64,000 nucleotides of DNA from Mucilaginibacter conchicola. GTDB taxonomy: Bacteria; Bacteroidota; Bacteroidia; Sphingobacteriales; Sphingobacteriaceae. A program made the translations under genes and the position numbers. Position 1 is the first letter of the stretch, and the number at the start of each line of letters is the position of its first letter. The notes beneath the pieces are model-generated. The model was not told the origin of the DNA and searched no databases. It was given only the letters and a program-made list of their open reading frames with translations. The stretch is from assembly GCF_003432115.1 (NCBI RefSeq), contig NZ_QWDC01000002.1, positions 62,001-126,000 on the forward strand, given 5' to 3'. Below are positions 29,450-38,101 of the stretch, piece by piece.

Positions 29450-29479
29450 CTAATCTCTGATCACCAATCTCTAATCACT
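29450..29479. repeat. 30-bp exact repeat of 1830-1859
   Basis: Built from CTAATCTCT-like units; identical over 30 bases to the segment between the BlaI-like and M56 genes. Confidence 0.9.
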
Positions 29480-29486
29480 AATGCCC

Positions 29487-29517
29487 TTTCGCCTTTCGCC
29501 TCAATTACTTACCTTTG
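29487..29517 (+). promoter_or_regulatory. ahcY promoter
   Basis: TACCTTTG at 29510-29517 matches the -7 consensus. TTTC at 29487-29490 is a fair -33 element, 19 bp upstream. The ATG follows 20 bp after the -7 box. Confidence 0.72.
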
Positions 29518-29536
29518 CATCAAAAAATTAAACACT

Positions 29537-30853
29537 ATGTCATCAGTAGAGACCGCTTACACCAAGTACTGGGTAAAAGATATTGAGCTGGCCGATTGGG
29601 GTCGCAAAGAAATTGAATTGGCTGAAGCTGAAATGCCTGGCCTGATGTCGTTGCGTGCCGAGTACGGCCCGTCGAAACCATTAAAAGGCGCACGTATTGC
29701 GGGTTGTCTGCACATGACCATCCAAACTGCCGTTTTGATCGAAACTTTGATAGAGCTGGGTGCAGAGGTTACCTGGTCGTCATGTAATATATTCTCAACA
29801 CAAGACCATGCTGCTGCTGCTATTGCTGCTGCAGGCACTTCAGTTTATGCAAAAAAAGGCATGAATGCTGAAGAGTTTGACTGGTGTATTGAGCAAACTT
29901 TATTCTTTGGCGAGGACCGCCAGCCGCTAAACATGATCCTGGATGATGGTGGCGATTTAACCAACATGGTATTGGATAAATACCCTGAGCTGGTTGCCAA
30001 CATTAAAGGCCTTTCTGAAGAAACTACTACCGGTGTTCACCGCTTATACGAGCGTATGAAAAACGGTACTTTGCCAATGCCTGCTATCAACATCAACGAC
30101 TCGGTTACCAAATCAAAATTTGATAACAAATACGGTTGCCGCGAGTCGCTGGTTGACGCTATCCGCCGCGCTACCGACGTAATGATGGCCGGTAAAGTTG
30201 GTGTGGTTTGTGGTTACGGCGACGTAGGTAAAGGTTCTGCAGACTCATTGCGTAATGCAGGTGTCCGCGTTATTGTTACCGAGATCGATCCTATCTGTGC
30301 TTTACAAGCTGCTATGGAAGGTTTTGAAGTGAAAAAACTTTCAACTGCTATTGCTGAGGCTGACATTGTAGTTACGGCTACAGGTAACAAAAACATTGTT
30401 CGCGAAGAGCATTTCCGCGCATTGAAAGATAAAGCTATCGTTTGTAACATCGGTCACTTTGATAACGAGATAGACATGGCATGGTTAAACGGTGCTTACG
30501 GCGATACCAAAGTTGAAATTAAACCACAGGTTGATAAATACACCATTAACGGTAGCGATATCATTGTATTGGCTGAAGGCCGTTTAGTAAACTTAGGTTG
30601 TGCTACAGGCCACCCAAGCTTTGTGATGAGTAACAGCTTCACCAACCAAACCCTTGCTCAGTTAGAGCTTTGGACAAACGGTGGCGCTTACGAAAATAAA
30701 GTTTACACCCTGCCAAAACATCTTGACGAAAAAGTTGCCCGTTTACACCTTGCCAAAATTGGTGTTGAACTGGAAGTTTTAGACCAGGATCAGGCTGAGT
30801 ACATCGGCGTAACTGTTGAAGGTCCGTTTAAACCGGAATACTACAGGTACTAA
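29537..30853 (+). CDS. ahcY: Adenosylhomocysteinase
   Basis: A 438-residue NAD-dependent enzyme that splits S-adenosylhomocysteine into adenosine and homocysteine in the activated methyl cycle. Diagnostic blocks are [38 protein letters not shown], the NAD motif [10 protein letters not shown] and the C-terminal [10 protein letters not shown]. The frame is open further upstream to 29384, but that part is repeat-derived and precedes the promoter, so ATG 29537 is the start. A terminator follows, so it is probably monocistronic. Confidence 0.98.
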   Translation: MSSVETAYTKYWVKDIELADWGRKEIELAEAEMPGLMSLRAEYGPSKPLKGARIAGCLHMTIQTAVLIETLIELGAEVTWSSCNIFSTQDHAAAAIAAAGTSVYAKKGMNAEEFDWCIEQTLFFGEDRQPLNMILDDGGDLTNMVLDKYPELVANIKGLSEETTTGVHRLYERMKNGTLPMPAININDSVTKSKFDNKYGCRESLVDAIRRATDVMMAGKVGVVCGYGDVGKGSADSLRNAGVRVIVTEIDPICALQAAMEGFEVKKLSTAIAEADIVVTATGNKNIVREEHFRALKDKAIVCNIGHFDNEIDMAWLNGAYGDTKVEIKPQVDKYTINGSDIIVLAEGRLVNLGCATGHPSFVMSNSFTNQTLAQLELWTNGGAYENKVYTLPKHLDEKVARLHLAKIGVELEVLDQDQAEYIGVTVEGPFKPEYYRY

Positions 30854-30891
30854 GAGATTCAGGACTTTTAGAGTCAGGAATCAGGATAAAA

Positions 30892-30928
30892 GAAAAAGGG
30901 ATATGGTTTTAGGCCATGTCCCTTTTTT
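30892..30928. terminator. Terminator after ahcY
   Basis: AAAAAGGGATATGG and CCATGTCCCTTTTTT pair with one G-T wobble around a seven-base loop; A and T runs on both sides allow bidirectional action. Confidence 0.85.
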
Positions 30929-30940
30929 GTTTTTATTTCC

Positions 30941-31050
30941 GCCGTCGCGAGATTAGTGTAGCGTATCTCGTGACATGCATGTATGAAGCTTCCAGCTTCC
31001 GTCAGCTGAAAGCTGACATCATGTTTAGGCACGAGCTGAAAGTTCGCGCC
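30941..31050. repeat. Intergenic repeat, family D copy 1
   Basis: Begins GCCGTCGCGAGATTAG, has an internal CAGCTGAAAGCTG hairpin region and ends in CGAGCTGAAAGTTCGCG. It matches the reverse complement of the better-kept copy at 56157-56269. Confidence 0.8.
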
Positions 31051-31065
31051 AGCTTATGATTGCTG

Positions 31066-32436
31066 TTACTTCAGCTCCTTGATCTTCACACTTCTGAAAT
31101 CCACGTCAAAGCCGTGGTCTTGCAATAGGATGTGGCCTTCTTTGGCTTCGCCGAAATCTTTCCAGATCTTATATTTGCTGATGGCTACCAGGTCGCGGAA
31201 CTCTTTTGAGCCGCGTTCGTATTCCAGTACTTTTACGCCGTTAAGGTAATGCTCAACATGGTTGTTGGGGTAAACTATCACACGGCCGATATTCCATGCA
31301 CCTATCGGGTGTACAAAACGTGGTTGCTTTTTGGCGGTGATAAGGTCATACAATGAGGCCAGTGTACGGTCGCCATCGCGGCCCAGTTTGGCATCGGGGT
31401 GTACGGCATCATCCAGTACCTGGTACTCCAGGCCAATGGCCGAGCCTTTGGTTTTCTCATCCAGCGTTACAAAATATTTAACCCCGCTGTTGGCCCCCTT
31501 GCTCATCCTGAACTCGAAAGACAGATCAAACGCGCCATACATTTTATCGGTAACGATATCACCACCGTTGGTAGATTCGCCGCCGTTAGCGCCGATAACT
31601 GACAGCTTGCCATCCTCAACTTTCCAGCCTTTGGTAGGGAAAGTAGAAGAAGCCGCGCTATGCCAGCCCGCGTTTGTTTTGCCATCAAACAACAACTTCC
31701 AGCCGTCAGTCTGCTCATAAGGGGTTAATGTGTTCGATTGCAGGTTAACTACGTAAGTACCTTTTGCAAAAGCCTCAGGTTTTAAGCCTGTGGTTTTGAT
31801 CTTAATATTTTTGAAGAACACTTTCTTACCCGCCTGCGCCTCGTTATCAATAGCGTGCACCTGCAAGCCGATGAAACCGCGGGCATCAAGCGTATCAACC
31901 ACGTAAGCCGTAGCCACACCGTTTATCCAGGTTTTCATGCTGTTGCCAATGCATTCCACTTTAATGTGATTAAACTGGCCGTTCTTCCAGGCATCTTTTG
32001 CTTTGGCGTTTAGTTCCATAGGGTACAGCCAGTCGCGGCGGCCTTCATCGTAGATACCACCGGTCCATTTACGGTCGCTGGGGTCTACTTCGCATTGCTT
32101 GCCGTACACTTTGCCCTTACCTTCATGCCCGGCAGGGTCAAAATGGCTGCGCACCTGCACGCCCGAGTTGGTGATGGTGCTTTCGGTCTTCACATCTATC
32201 TCGAGGATAAAATCGCCGTACTCTTTCTCGGTCACCAGAAAGGTGTTCCCGCTGTTGAGTACCGCCGTACCGGTAATGCCGCCGTTCTCCACCTTGTATT
32301 CAGCTTTGCCGGCCAGGATCTTCCAGCCGTCGAGGTTTTTACCGTTGAACAGGTTGGTATAACCGCTTTGTGCGCTGGCAGTATGCACGCCGGCCATTAC
32401 GGTAGCAGCCAGCAAATAAGTTTTCAGATTTTTCAT
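31066..32436 (-). CDS. Exported double DUF1080 (3-keto-disaccharide hydrolase-like) protein
   Basis: A 456-residue protein with a signal peptide ending near TASAQ. It has two DUF1080 beta-sandwich domains: residues 25-215 (FNGKNLDGWKILAGKAEYKVENGGITG) and 240-455 (LLFDGKTNAGWH, then SGVKYFVTLDEK and EYQVLDD). DUF1080 enzymes have been linked to cleavage of 3-keto-glycosides. The gene lies 21 bp after an exported Gfo/Idh/MocA oxidoreductase that could make such 3-keto sugars. The substrate is not readable. Confidence 0.9.
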   Translation of the reverse strand: MKNLKTYLLAATVMAGVHTASAQSGYTNLFNGKNLDGWKILAGKAEYKVENGGITGTAVLNSGNTFLVTEKEYGDFILEIDVKTESTITNSGVQVRSHFDPAGHEGKGKVYGKQCEVDPSDRKWTGGIYDEGRRDWLYPMELNAKAKDAWKNGQFNHIKVECIGNSMKTWINGVATAYVVDTLDARGFIGLQVHAIDNEAQAGKKVFFKNIKIKTTGLKPEAFAKGTYVVNLQSNTLTPYEQTDGWKLLFDGKTNAGWHSAASSTFPTKGWKVEDGKLSVIGANGGESTNGGDIVTDKMYGAFDLSFEFRMSKGANSGVKYFVTLDEKTKGSAIGLEYQVLDDAVHPDAKLGRDGDRTLASLYDLITAKKQPRFVHPIGAWNIGRVIVYPNNHVEHYLNGVKVLEYERGSKEFRDLVAISKYKIWKDFGEAKEGHILLQDHGFDVDFRSVKIKELK

Positions 32437-32457
32437 GTATTGCAGGTAGTTTTAGTG

Positions 32458-33783
32458 TTATACTTTAGGGTTCCAGCCGGGCTGATACTCGCGGCTCCAT
32501 AGTTTGGTGGCTTCGGCATCATTAAGGATGTGACCATTTTGCGGATCGAGATTAAGCACGCGGCCCACGCGCTGGGCAATGTTGCCCAGTTGCGGTATCA
32601 GGGTCGACTTATGCCCGTTAATGATGGTCTGGTTCAGTTTTTCATCACCGCGGATGGCGTTCACAAAGTTTTGCAGGTGAATGCGATCCAGCATTTCGGT
32701 AGGGCTTACCTTGTTTGAGGCATCAACCGGTGTTTCGTCTTTCACTTCTTTCACCAGTTTATTATCCATATCAAACACCTGGTAGCCGTTGCCGCCGCCG
32801 TAGTTGATGGTGCCATGGTCGCCGTAGAAAACCACACCGCGGCCAACACCCTCAGAGTTGAACGGATTACAACTACGCCCTTCCCATGACAGCGAAGTTT
32901 CGTTAGGAAAATTTACTACAATAGTTTGCGTATCGGGCGTTTCCCAATCATCCTTAAAAGCAAAACGACCACCGCCCGATGTTACCCGGTTAGGGTATTC
33001 GGCACCCAAACCCCAGCGCATCACATCTATCTCGTGCGTGCCATTGTTCAGCGCTTCGCCGGTACCCCAGTTCCAGAACCAGTGCCAGTTATAATGGATG
33101 AGGTTATCTTTATAAGGCCTGCGCGGCGCGTATCCCTGCCACAGGTCATAATTTAAGTTTGACGGCACGGGCACTTCTTTACCCACACCTATTGATTTGC
33201 GGTTGTTTACATACCAGCCACGGGCAAAGTACGCCCTGCCGATGATGCCGTTATGCAGCTCCTCAACCATTTTTTGCACGTTGTTGAACGAGCGGCGCTG
33301 GCTGCCCATCTGTACCAGTCGTTTATATTTTTCAGCTGCTTGGATAGCCATTTCGCCCTCATGTGGGTTATGGCTGCAGGGTTTTTCTACGTACACGTGT
33401 TTACCCGCCTGGCATGCCAAAATGGTTGCAGGAGCATGCCAGTGATCGGGCGCGGCGATAACGAGGGCATCAAAATCTTTCTTCTCTAACAACTGACGGA
33501 TATCGGTGATACCTTTAGGCCTTTTACCGGTCGCTTTTTCAACTTCGGCAATGCATTTATCCATGGCTTTGCTGTCTACATCGCAGATGTAGCCTATCTC
33601 TACATCTTTAAGCGCAGCCAGTTTTGATGCTAAAAATGCACCGCGACTGTTTACGCCCATTATCCCCACAACAACTTTTTTTGCGGGCGAGCCTGTGTAG
33701 ATACCTGCTTTAGCCAAACCGGGCGCCATCAAAAATGTGGTGCCAGTGACAGCCATGTTCTGAATAAATTTTCTGCGTTCCAT
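32458..33783 (-). CDS. Exported Gfo/Idh/MocA-family oxidoreductase
   Basis: A 441-residue NAD(P)-dependent sugar dehydrogenase-like protein. The N-terminus MERRKFIQNMAVTG has the twin-arginine motif, so it is probably exported folded with its cofactor. The Rossmann part covers 35-165 (VGIMGVNSRG, then VEKPCSHN with the EKP motif). The C-terminal part (about 170-400) is the alpha/beta substrate domain with WHWFWNWGTGEALNNGTHEIDVMRWGL-like residues conserved in Bacteroidota members. It is first in a two-gene operon with the double DUF1080 protein, which suggests oxidation of a glycoside at C3 followed by cleavage. Confidence 0.92.
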   Translation of the reverse strand: MERRKFIQNMAVTGTTFLMAPGLAKAGIYTGSPAKKVVVGIMGVNSRGAFLASKLAALKDVEIGYICDVDSKAMDKCIAEVEKATGKRPKGITDIRQLLEKKDFDALVIAAPDHWHAPATILACQAGKHVYVEKPCSHNPHEGEMAIQAAEKYKRLVQMGSQRRSFNNVQKMVEELHNGIIGRAYFARGWYVNNRKSIGVGKEVPVPSNLNYDLWQGYAPRRPYKDNLIHYNWHWFWNWGTGEALNNGTHEIDVMRWGLGAEYPNRVTSGGGRFAFKDDWETPDTQTIVVNFPNETSLSWEGRSCNPFNSEGVGRGVVFYGDHGTINYGGGNGYQVFDMDNKLVKEVKDETPVDASNKVSPTEMLDRIHLQNFVNAIRGDEKLNQTIINGHKSTLIPQLGNIAQRVGRVLNLDPQNGHILNDAEATKLWSREYQPGWNPKV

Positions 33784-33987
33784 AATAACCGTTGGTGAGA
33801 ATTGGTTGGTAAATGTTAAAAGCGCAATAATTGGTAAAGGCTAAAATAGCATTTACAGTTTAAAATTGAACATTTAGTTAAATTATAACAGGTTTGTTAC
33901 TGTCAGTTTTACAGTTTAATTAGCCATTTTTTGCTGTAACATAAATCTGTAACCAACGTCTTAAAATCAGCATAAATAAATCTATCT

Positions 33988-33995
33988 TAGCTTTG
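33988..33995 (+). promoter_or_regulatory. -7 box of the M1 aminopeptidase gene
   Basis: TAGCTTTG matches TAnnTTTG, 33 bp before the ATG at 34029. An overlapping TATCTTAG lies at 33983-33990. Confidence 0.65.
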
Positions 33996-34028
33996 TTATG
34001 CATGCATATTATTTAAACTGTTAACTAT

Positions 34029-36524
34029 ATGAAAACTCTTTACGCTGCCGCGCTTATCGGCAGTATGAGCGCTGTTGCGCTATCTGCGTCTGCACAGCAG
34101 GCGGCACCTCAGCCGGAAGATCCGGCGCTGAAGATCTACCGCGAAACCCCAACCAAGTACAGCGACCTGGTACACACCAAGCTTGATGTGCGTTTCGATT
34201 ACAAAAAGCGTTACATGTATGGTAAAGAGTGGGTTACTTTAAAACCTCACTTCTACCCTACCGATTCATTATCGCTTGATGCTAAAGGTATGGACCTTAA
34301 AACTATCGCTATTGTAAAGAACGGTAAAAACGTGCCGTTGAAATTTACGTACGATAGCCTGGTGGTTAAAATTAAATTAGACCGCACTTACCGCAACAAC
34401 GAGAGCTATACCGTTTACATCGATTACACTGCCAAACCAAACGAGTTTAAAGCGCAGGGTAGCATGGCTATTACCGATGCAAAAGGTTTATATTTTATTA
34501 ACCCTGATGGTACCGAAAAGGACAAGCCAACCCAGATCTGGACACAAGGCGAAACCGAAGGCTCATCTGTTTGGTTCCCTACCATTGATAAACCCAACCA
34601 AAAAACTACCGACGAGATCAGCATGACCGTGCCTGCTAAGTATGTTACTTTGTCTAACGGCCGTTTAGCGTCTCAGAAAGTTAATGGTGATGGTACCCGT
34701 ACCGATGTTTGGAAACAAGAGTTACCACACTCGCCATACCTGTTTATGATGGCTGTAGGTGATTTTAAGATCACTAAAGATACCTGGAGAGGTAAAGAGG
34801 TTAGCTATTACCTTGAGCCTAAATATGCGCCTTACGCAAGAGATATCTTCGGCTTTACGCCAGAGGTGATGGAGTTTTACTCAAAAACCTTAGGTGTTGA
34901 TTATCCGTGGAACAAATACTCACAAATTGTGGTTCGCGATTACGTGAGCGGTGCGATGGAAAACACATCAGCTACCCTGCACGGCGATTATGTACAGGCT
35001 ACCAAACGCGAGTTGTTGGATGATTACTTTGGCCAGGGCCGCAGCACTATCGTGCACGAGCTTTTTCACCAGTGGTTTGGCGATTATGTTACTGCCGAAA
35101 GCTGGAGCAACTTAACTGTTAACGAATCATTTGCCGACTTTAGCGAAACCCTGTGGGCCGAGCACAAATACGGTAAAGATGCCGGTGATGCACATATCCA
35201 GGACGACCGTGAGAACTACCTGAGCCAGCCAAAACTGCGCACTAATGACCTGGTACGTTTCCACTATAAGGATAAAGAAGATATGTTTGATGCCGTTACC
35301 TACCAAAAAGGTGGCAGTATCCTTTACATGCTTCGTAATTACTTAGGTAACGATGCTTTCTACAAAGGTTTAAGCATCTACCTAAAATCAAACGCGTTTA
35401 AAAACGGCGAAGCACACCAACTACGTTTAGCTTTAGAAGAAGCCAGTGGCCGCGATTTGACCTGGTTCTTTAACCAATGGTATTTTGGTGCCGGTCACCC
35501 TATTTTGGGTATCACCTACAAATGGGACGAGGCTACCAAAACCCAAACAGTTGTGTTAACCCAAAGCCAGGATGGCAACGCCTTTATTTTGCCTTTGGCG
35601 ATTGATGTTTACGCAGGTGGTAAAAAAGAGCGCAAACAATTCTGGATGCGTAACAAGGTTGATAGCCTGGTATTCCACTCTGATGTTAAACCAAGCCTGG
35701 TTAACGTTGATGGCGATAAAATGCTGTTAGCGAAAAAAACTGACAATAAATCGCTTGACGAGTTTGCTTTTCAGTACTTTAACGCGCCTTTATACTTAGA
35801 CCGTTATGAGGCTATAAAAGCCGCTGCAAAATCACAAAACAGCCAGGCTGCTGCCCGCAAAGTGATCATAGCTGCCCTGAACGATAAATACTGGGAGCTA
35901 CAGGTTGATGCTATTAAAGCTGCTGATTTAACCAATGATGATGTACGCAATGCCGCACAGCCTATACTTGCTAAATTAGCACAGCTTGACCCTAACAATT
36001 TGGTTAAAGCTGCCGCTATTAACGCATTGGGTAAACTGAAAGCATCTGGCAACAGCAACTTGTTTAAACAAGCATTAAACAGCCAATCATACGCGGTACA
36101 GGGTGCTGCTTTAAACGCTTTGGCACTGATAAACCCTGCCGAAGCAATGAGCCTTGCAAAATCTTACGAGAAAGACAGCAATGGCGCACTTAAACAAGCC
36201 GTGTTAACTACCTACGCAGTAGGTGGCAGCGACGAGCAATGGCCGTTTGTTTACAGCTCGTTTAAAGATGGCCAGCCTCAAACCCAGTTTAACCTGATGA
36301 GGAACTATGCTGACATGATAGGCAGATTGAAAAACCCTGCTAACGCACAGCAAGGTGTTACTTCAATTGCCGAGTTTGGTAACAAATACAAAAAATACGG
36401 CGTTGGCCCGCAGATAGCAACTATCCTTACAGGCATTAAAGAAACCCGTACTAAAGCTGGCGATACGTCATCAAACGCTGCTATTGATAAAGCAGTTGCT
36501 GAGCTGAATGCTCCCGCTAATTAA
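34029..36524 (+). CDS. M1-family zinc aminopeptidase, exported
   Basis: An 831-residue protein with a signal peptide ending near ASAQ. The M1 motifs are intact: GAMEN at about 308-312, HELFH at 343-347 and the third zinc ligand Glu366 in NESFADF. The N-terminal beta domain spans 40-240. The C-terminal region (about 565-800) is made of HEAT/ARM-like helical repeats. It would remove N-terminal residues from peptides in the periplasm. A terminator follows directly. Confidence 0.96.
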   Translation: MKTLYAAALIGSMSAVALSASAQQAAPQPEDPALKIYRETPTKYSDLVHTKLDVRFDYKKRYMYGKEWVTLKPHFYPTDSLSLDAKGMDLKTIAIVKNGKNVPLKFTYDSLVVKIKLDRTYRNNESYTVYIDYTAKPNEFKAQGSMAITDAKGLYFINPDGTEKDKPTQIWTQGETEGSSVWFPTIDKPNQKTTDEISMTVPAKYVTLSNGRLASQKVNGDGTRTDVWKQELPHSPYLFMMAVGDFKITKDTWRGKEVSYYLEPKYAPYARDIFGFTPEVMEFYSKTLGVDYPWNKYSQIVVRDYVSGAMENTSATLHGDYVQATKRELLDDYFGQGRSTIVHELFHQWFGDYVTAESWSNLTVNESFADFSETLWAEHKYGKDAGDAHIQDDRENYLSQPKLRTNDLVRFHYKDKEDMFDAVTYQKGGSILYMLRNYLGNDAFYKGLSIYLKSNAFKNGEAHQLRLALEEASGRDLTWFFNQWYFGAGHPILGITYKWDEATKTQTVVLTQSQDGNAFILPLAIDVYAGGKKERKQFWMRNKVDSLVFHSDVKPSLVNVDGDKMLLAKKTDNKSLDEFAFQYFNAPLYLDRYEAIKAAAKSQNSQAAARKVIIAALNDKYWELQVDAIKAADLTNDDVRNAAQPILAKLAQLDPNNLVKAAAINALGKLKASGNSNLFKQALNSQSYAVQGAALNALALINPAEAMSLAKSYEKDSNGALKQAVLTTYAVGGSDEQWPFVYSSFKDGQPQTQFNLMRNYADMIGRLKNPANAQQGVTSIAEFGNKYKKYGVGPQIATILTGIKETRTKAGDTSSNAAIDKAVAELNAPAN

Positions 36525-36543
36525 TATTTGATCGGATAATTTC

Positions 36544-36576
36544 AAAAAGCCGCCCCTAACAGGGTGGCTTTTTTTA
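36544..36576 (+). terminator. Terminator after the M1 aminopeptidase
   Basis: AAAAAGCCGCCC and GGGTGGCTTTTT pair around a six-base loop and end in a T run. Confidence 0.88.
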
Positions 36577-36682
36577 TGACCTGATGGAAATGTTAAATTT
36601 TAAGATTTAACAATTTTAACGAGAGATACTTAAACACGATGACAGCAAATCAACTAATTTAGTGATACCATAAAGTTCTGTC

Positions 36683-37048
36683 ATGAAAAAACTGTTATTT
36701 CTTATCCTTTCGGTTTCTGCGGCGAGTGTGGCGATGGCGCAAAAAGCGCAGACTGCCCCGCTTGATAACAATCTAAACAGCGAACTATTAAAGCCTTTTA
36801 AGGCCGATAGCTCCTTGAAATTCTTAAAGCCGGAGAATCTTAATTACAGCAATAATATGTATGCCGAACTTTCTAAAAACAAAGCATTTTCAAACAATAC
36901 AGCTATAAATTACAACCCTGCGGTAAAGGTGTTAGAAGGAAACTCTAAAATGCCCGTAGTGGGGCTTGAAGGTTATTCTAAAATGCCGGTGGCCGGATAT
37001 GGAACACCGAAGCCTAATAACAGAGATAGCGTGGTAGTGATCCCTTAA
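36683..37048 (+). CDS. Small secreted protein of unknown function with SKMPV repeats
   Basis: A 121-residue protein with a clear signal peptide (cleaved near AMAQ). The mature part is low in complexity and rich in Asn, Lys and Pro. It carries two copies of a SKMPV-V/A-G segment near the C-terminus and ends in VVVIP. No domain was recognised. The final 4 bp overlap the convergent cdaA gene. Signal peptide and frame length make it likely to be real. Confidence 0.72.
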   Translation: MKKLLFLILSVSAASVAMAQKAQTAPLDNNLNSELLKPFKADSSLKFLKPENLNYSNNMYAELSKNKAFSNNTAINYNPAVKVLEGNSKMPVVGLEGYSKMPVAGYGTPKPNNRDSVVVIP

Positions 37049-37836
37049 AAATCTTTATTCAGCAGTTTTTCCAGTTCGGCAAAGCTTACATCCATTTTAA
37101 TGCGGCCTTGCTTGGCGTATGAGATCTCGCCGGTTTCTTCTGATACGATGATGGCTGTGGCGTCGTTTGCCTCGGTAACACCTATGCCCGCGCGGTGGCG
37201 CAGGCCGAACTGTGCAGGCAGGTCTGATTTCTCGGTAACGGGCAAAATACAACTGGCCGATTTGATCTTGTTCTCCGATATCACTACCGCACCATCATGA
37301 AGCGGACTGTTCTTTTGAAAGATGCTTTCCAGTACACGTTTAGAGATCTTTGCATCCAATACCTCGCAGCTGTTCTGGTAAAACTGCTCGTCGTAATATT
37401 TAGCGAAAACGATGAGCGCCCCTGTGCGGGTCTGCTTCATGCTTTTGCAGGCATCAATAATGGGTTTAATGCGGGCGTAGTTGTTCTTCTCTACATCGGC
37501 CTTGCCGAAGAAATACTTCCACCAGGCCTTATTGCGCTGCAGGGATGCATTTTTGCCCACCAACAACAGAAAACGCCTCACCTCTTGCTGAAATACCACA
37601 ATAATGGCAATAATGCCCACATCAGCAAACTTGCTGAGGATGCCTGAGAGCATCTGCATGTGCAAAGCATCAACAATGCGGTAAACCAGGTAAATGGTGA
37701 TGAACCCGATGAAGATATTGGCAGCAATGGTGCCCCTGATAAGGTTATATAACTGGTAGATCAAAAAAGCTACCAGCAATATGTCCAGCACATCAAAAAT
37801 GCCAAATTTTGGAAAGTTGAGCTCAGGGAAATGCAT
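37045..37836 (-). CDS. cdaA: Diadenylate cyclase (CdaA/DacA type)
   Basis: A 263-residue membrane enzyme that makes cyclic di-AMP from two ATP. Three hydrophobic helices occupy the first 90 residues, followed by the DisA_N cyclase domain (about 110-260) with the motifs DGA (SPLHDGAVVI) and RHR (GLRHRAGIG) needed for nucleotide binding and catalysis. Length matches CdaA. A near-consensus -7 box TAACTTCG lies at about 37843-37850. The CdaR/GlmM genes found beside it in Firmicutes are absent. Confidence 0.97.
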   Translation of the reverse strand: MHFPELNFPKFGIFDVLDILLVAFLIYQLYNLIRGTIAANIFIGFITIYLVYRIVDALHMQMLSGILSKFADVGIIAIIVVFQQEVRRFLLLVGKNASLQRNKAWWKYFFGKADVEKNNYARIKPIIDACKSMKQTRTGALIVFAKYYDEQFYQNSCEVLDAKISKRVLESIFQKNSPLHDGAVVISENKIKSASCILPVTEKSDLPAQFGLRHRAGIGVTEANDATAIIVSEETGEISYAKQGRIKMDVSFAELEKLLNKDF

Positions 37837-37930
37837 GTTACGAAGTTAGCAGATTTTGTGGAAGATTGGTAGTTGTGTTCTGAACCTTGATTAAAGGGTT
37901 TGAGGATTAATTGATATTAACATTCGAAAC

Positions 37931-38049
37931 TATGTCATTTCGAACGAGCGCAGCGAGGAGAAATCTTCTTGAAGCGATACTTACAACGCAGAAGATTTCT
38001 CGTCGCTCCTGCGCACATAACATCCCTTCTGCTCGCTCGAAATGACATA
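37931..38049. repeat. Intergenic inverted repeat, family A copy 3
   Basis: Terminal arms TATGTCATTTCGA (37931-37943) and TCGAAATGACATA (38037-38049) are perfect. The inner pair is AGAAATCTTCT/AGAAGATTTCT. Confidence 0.92.
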
Positions 38050-38074
38050 GTGGAACGCAACGTAAGACAAGAAA

Positions 38075-38095
38075 TTTTGACTTTTGACTTTTGAC
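38075..38095. repeat. Three tandem copies of TTTTGAC
   Basis: A 7-bp unit repeated three times immediately beyond the 3' end of the polyprenyl synthase gene. Confidence 0.9.
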
Positions 38096-38101
38096 TTAAG
38101 G

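Noticed and set aside
29384..29536. N-terminal extension of AhcY to 29384
   Set aside because: The extension is repeat-derived and lies upstream of the ahcY promoter.
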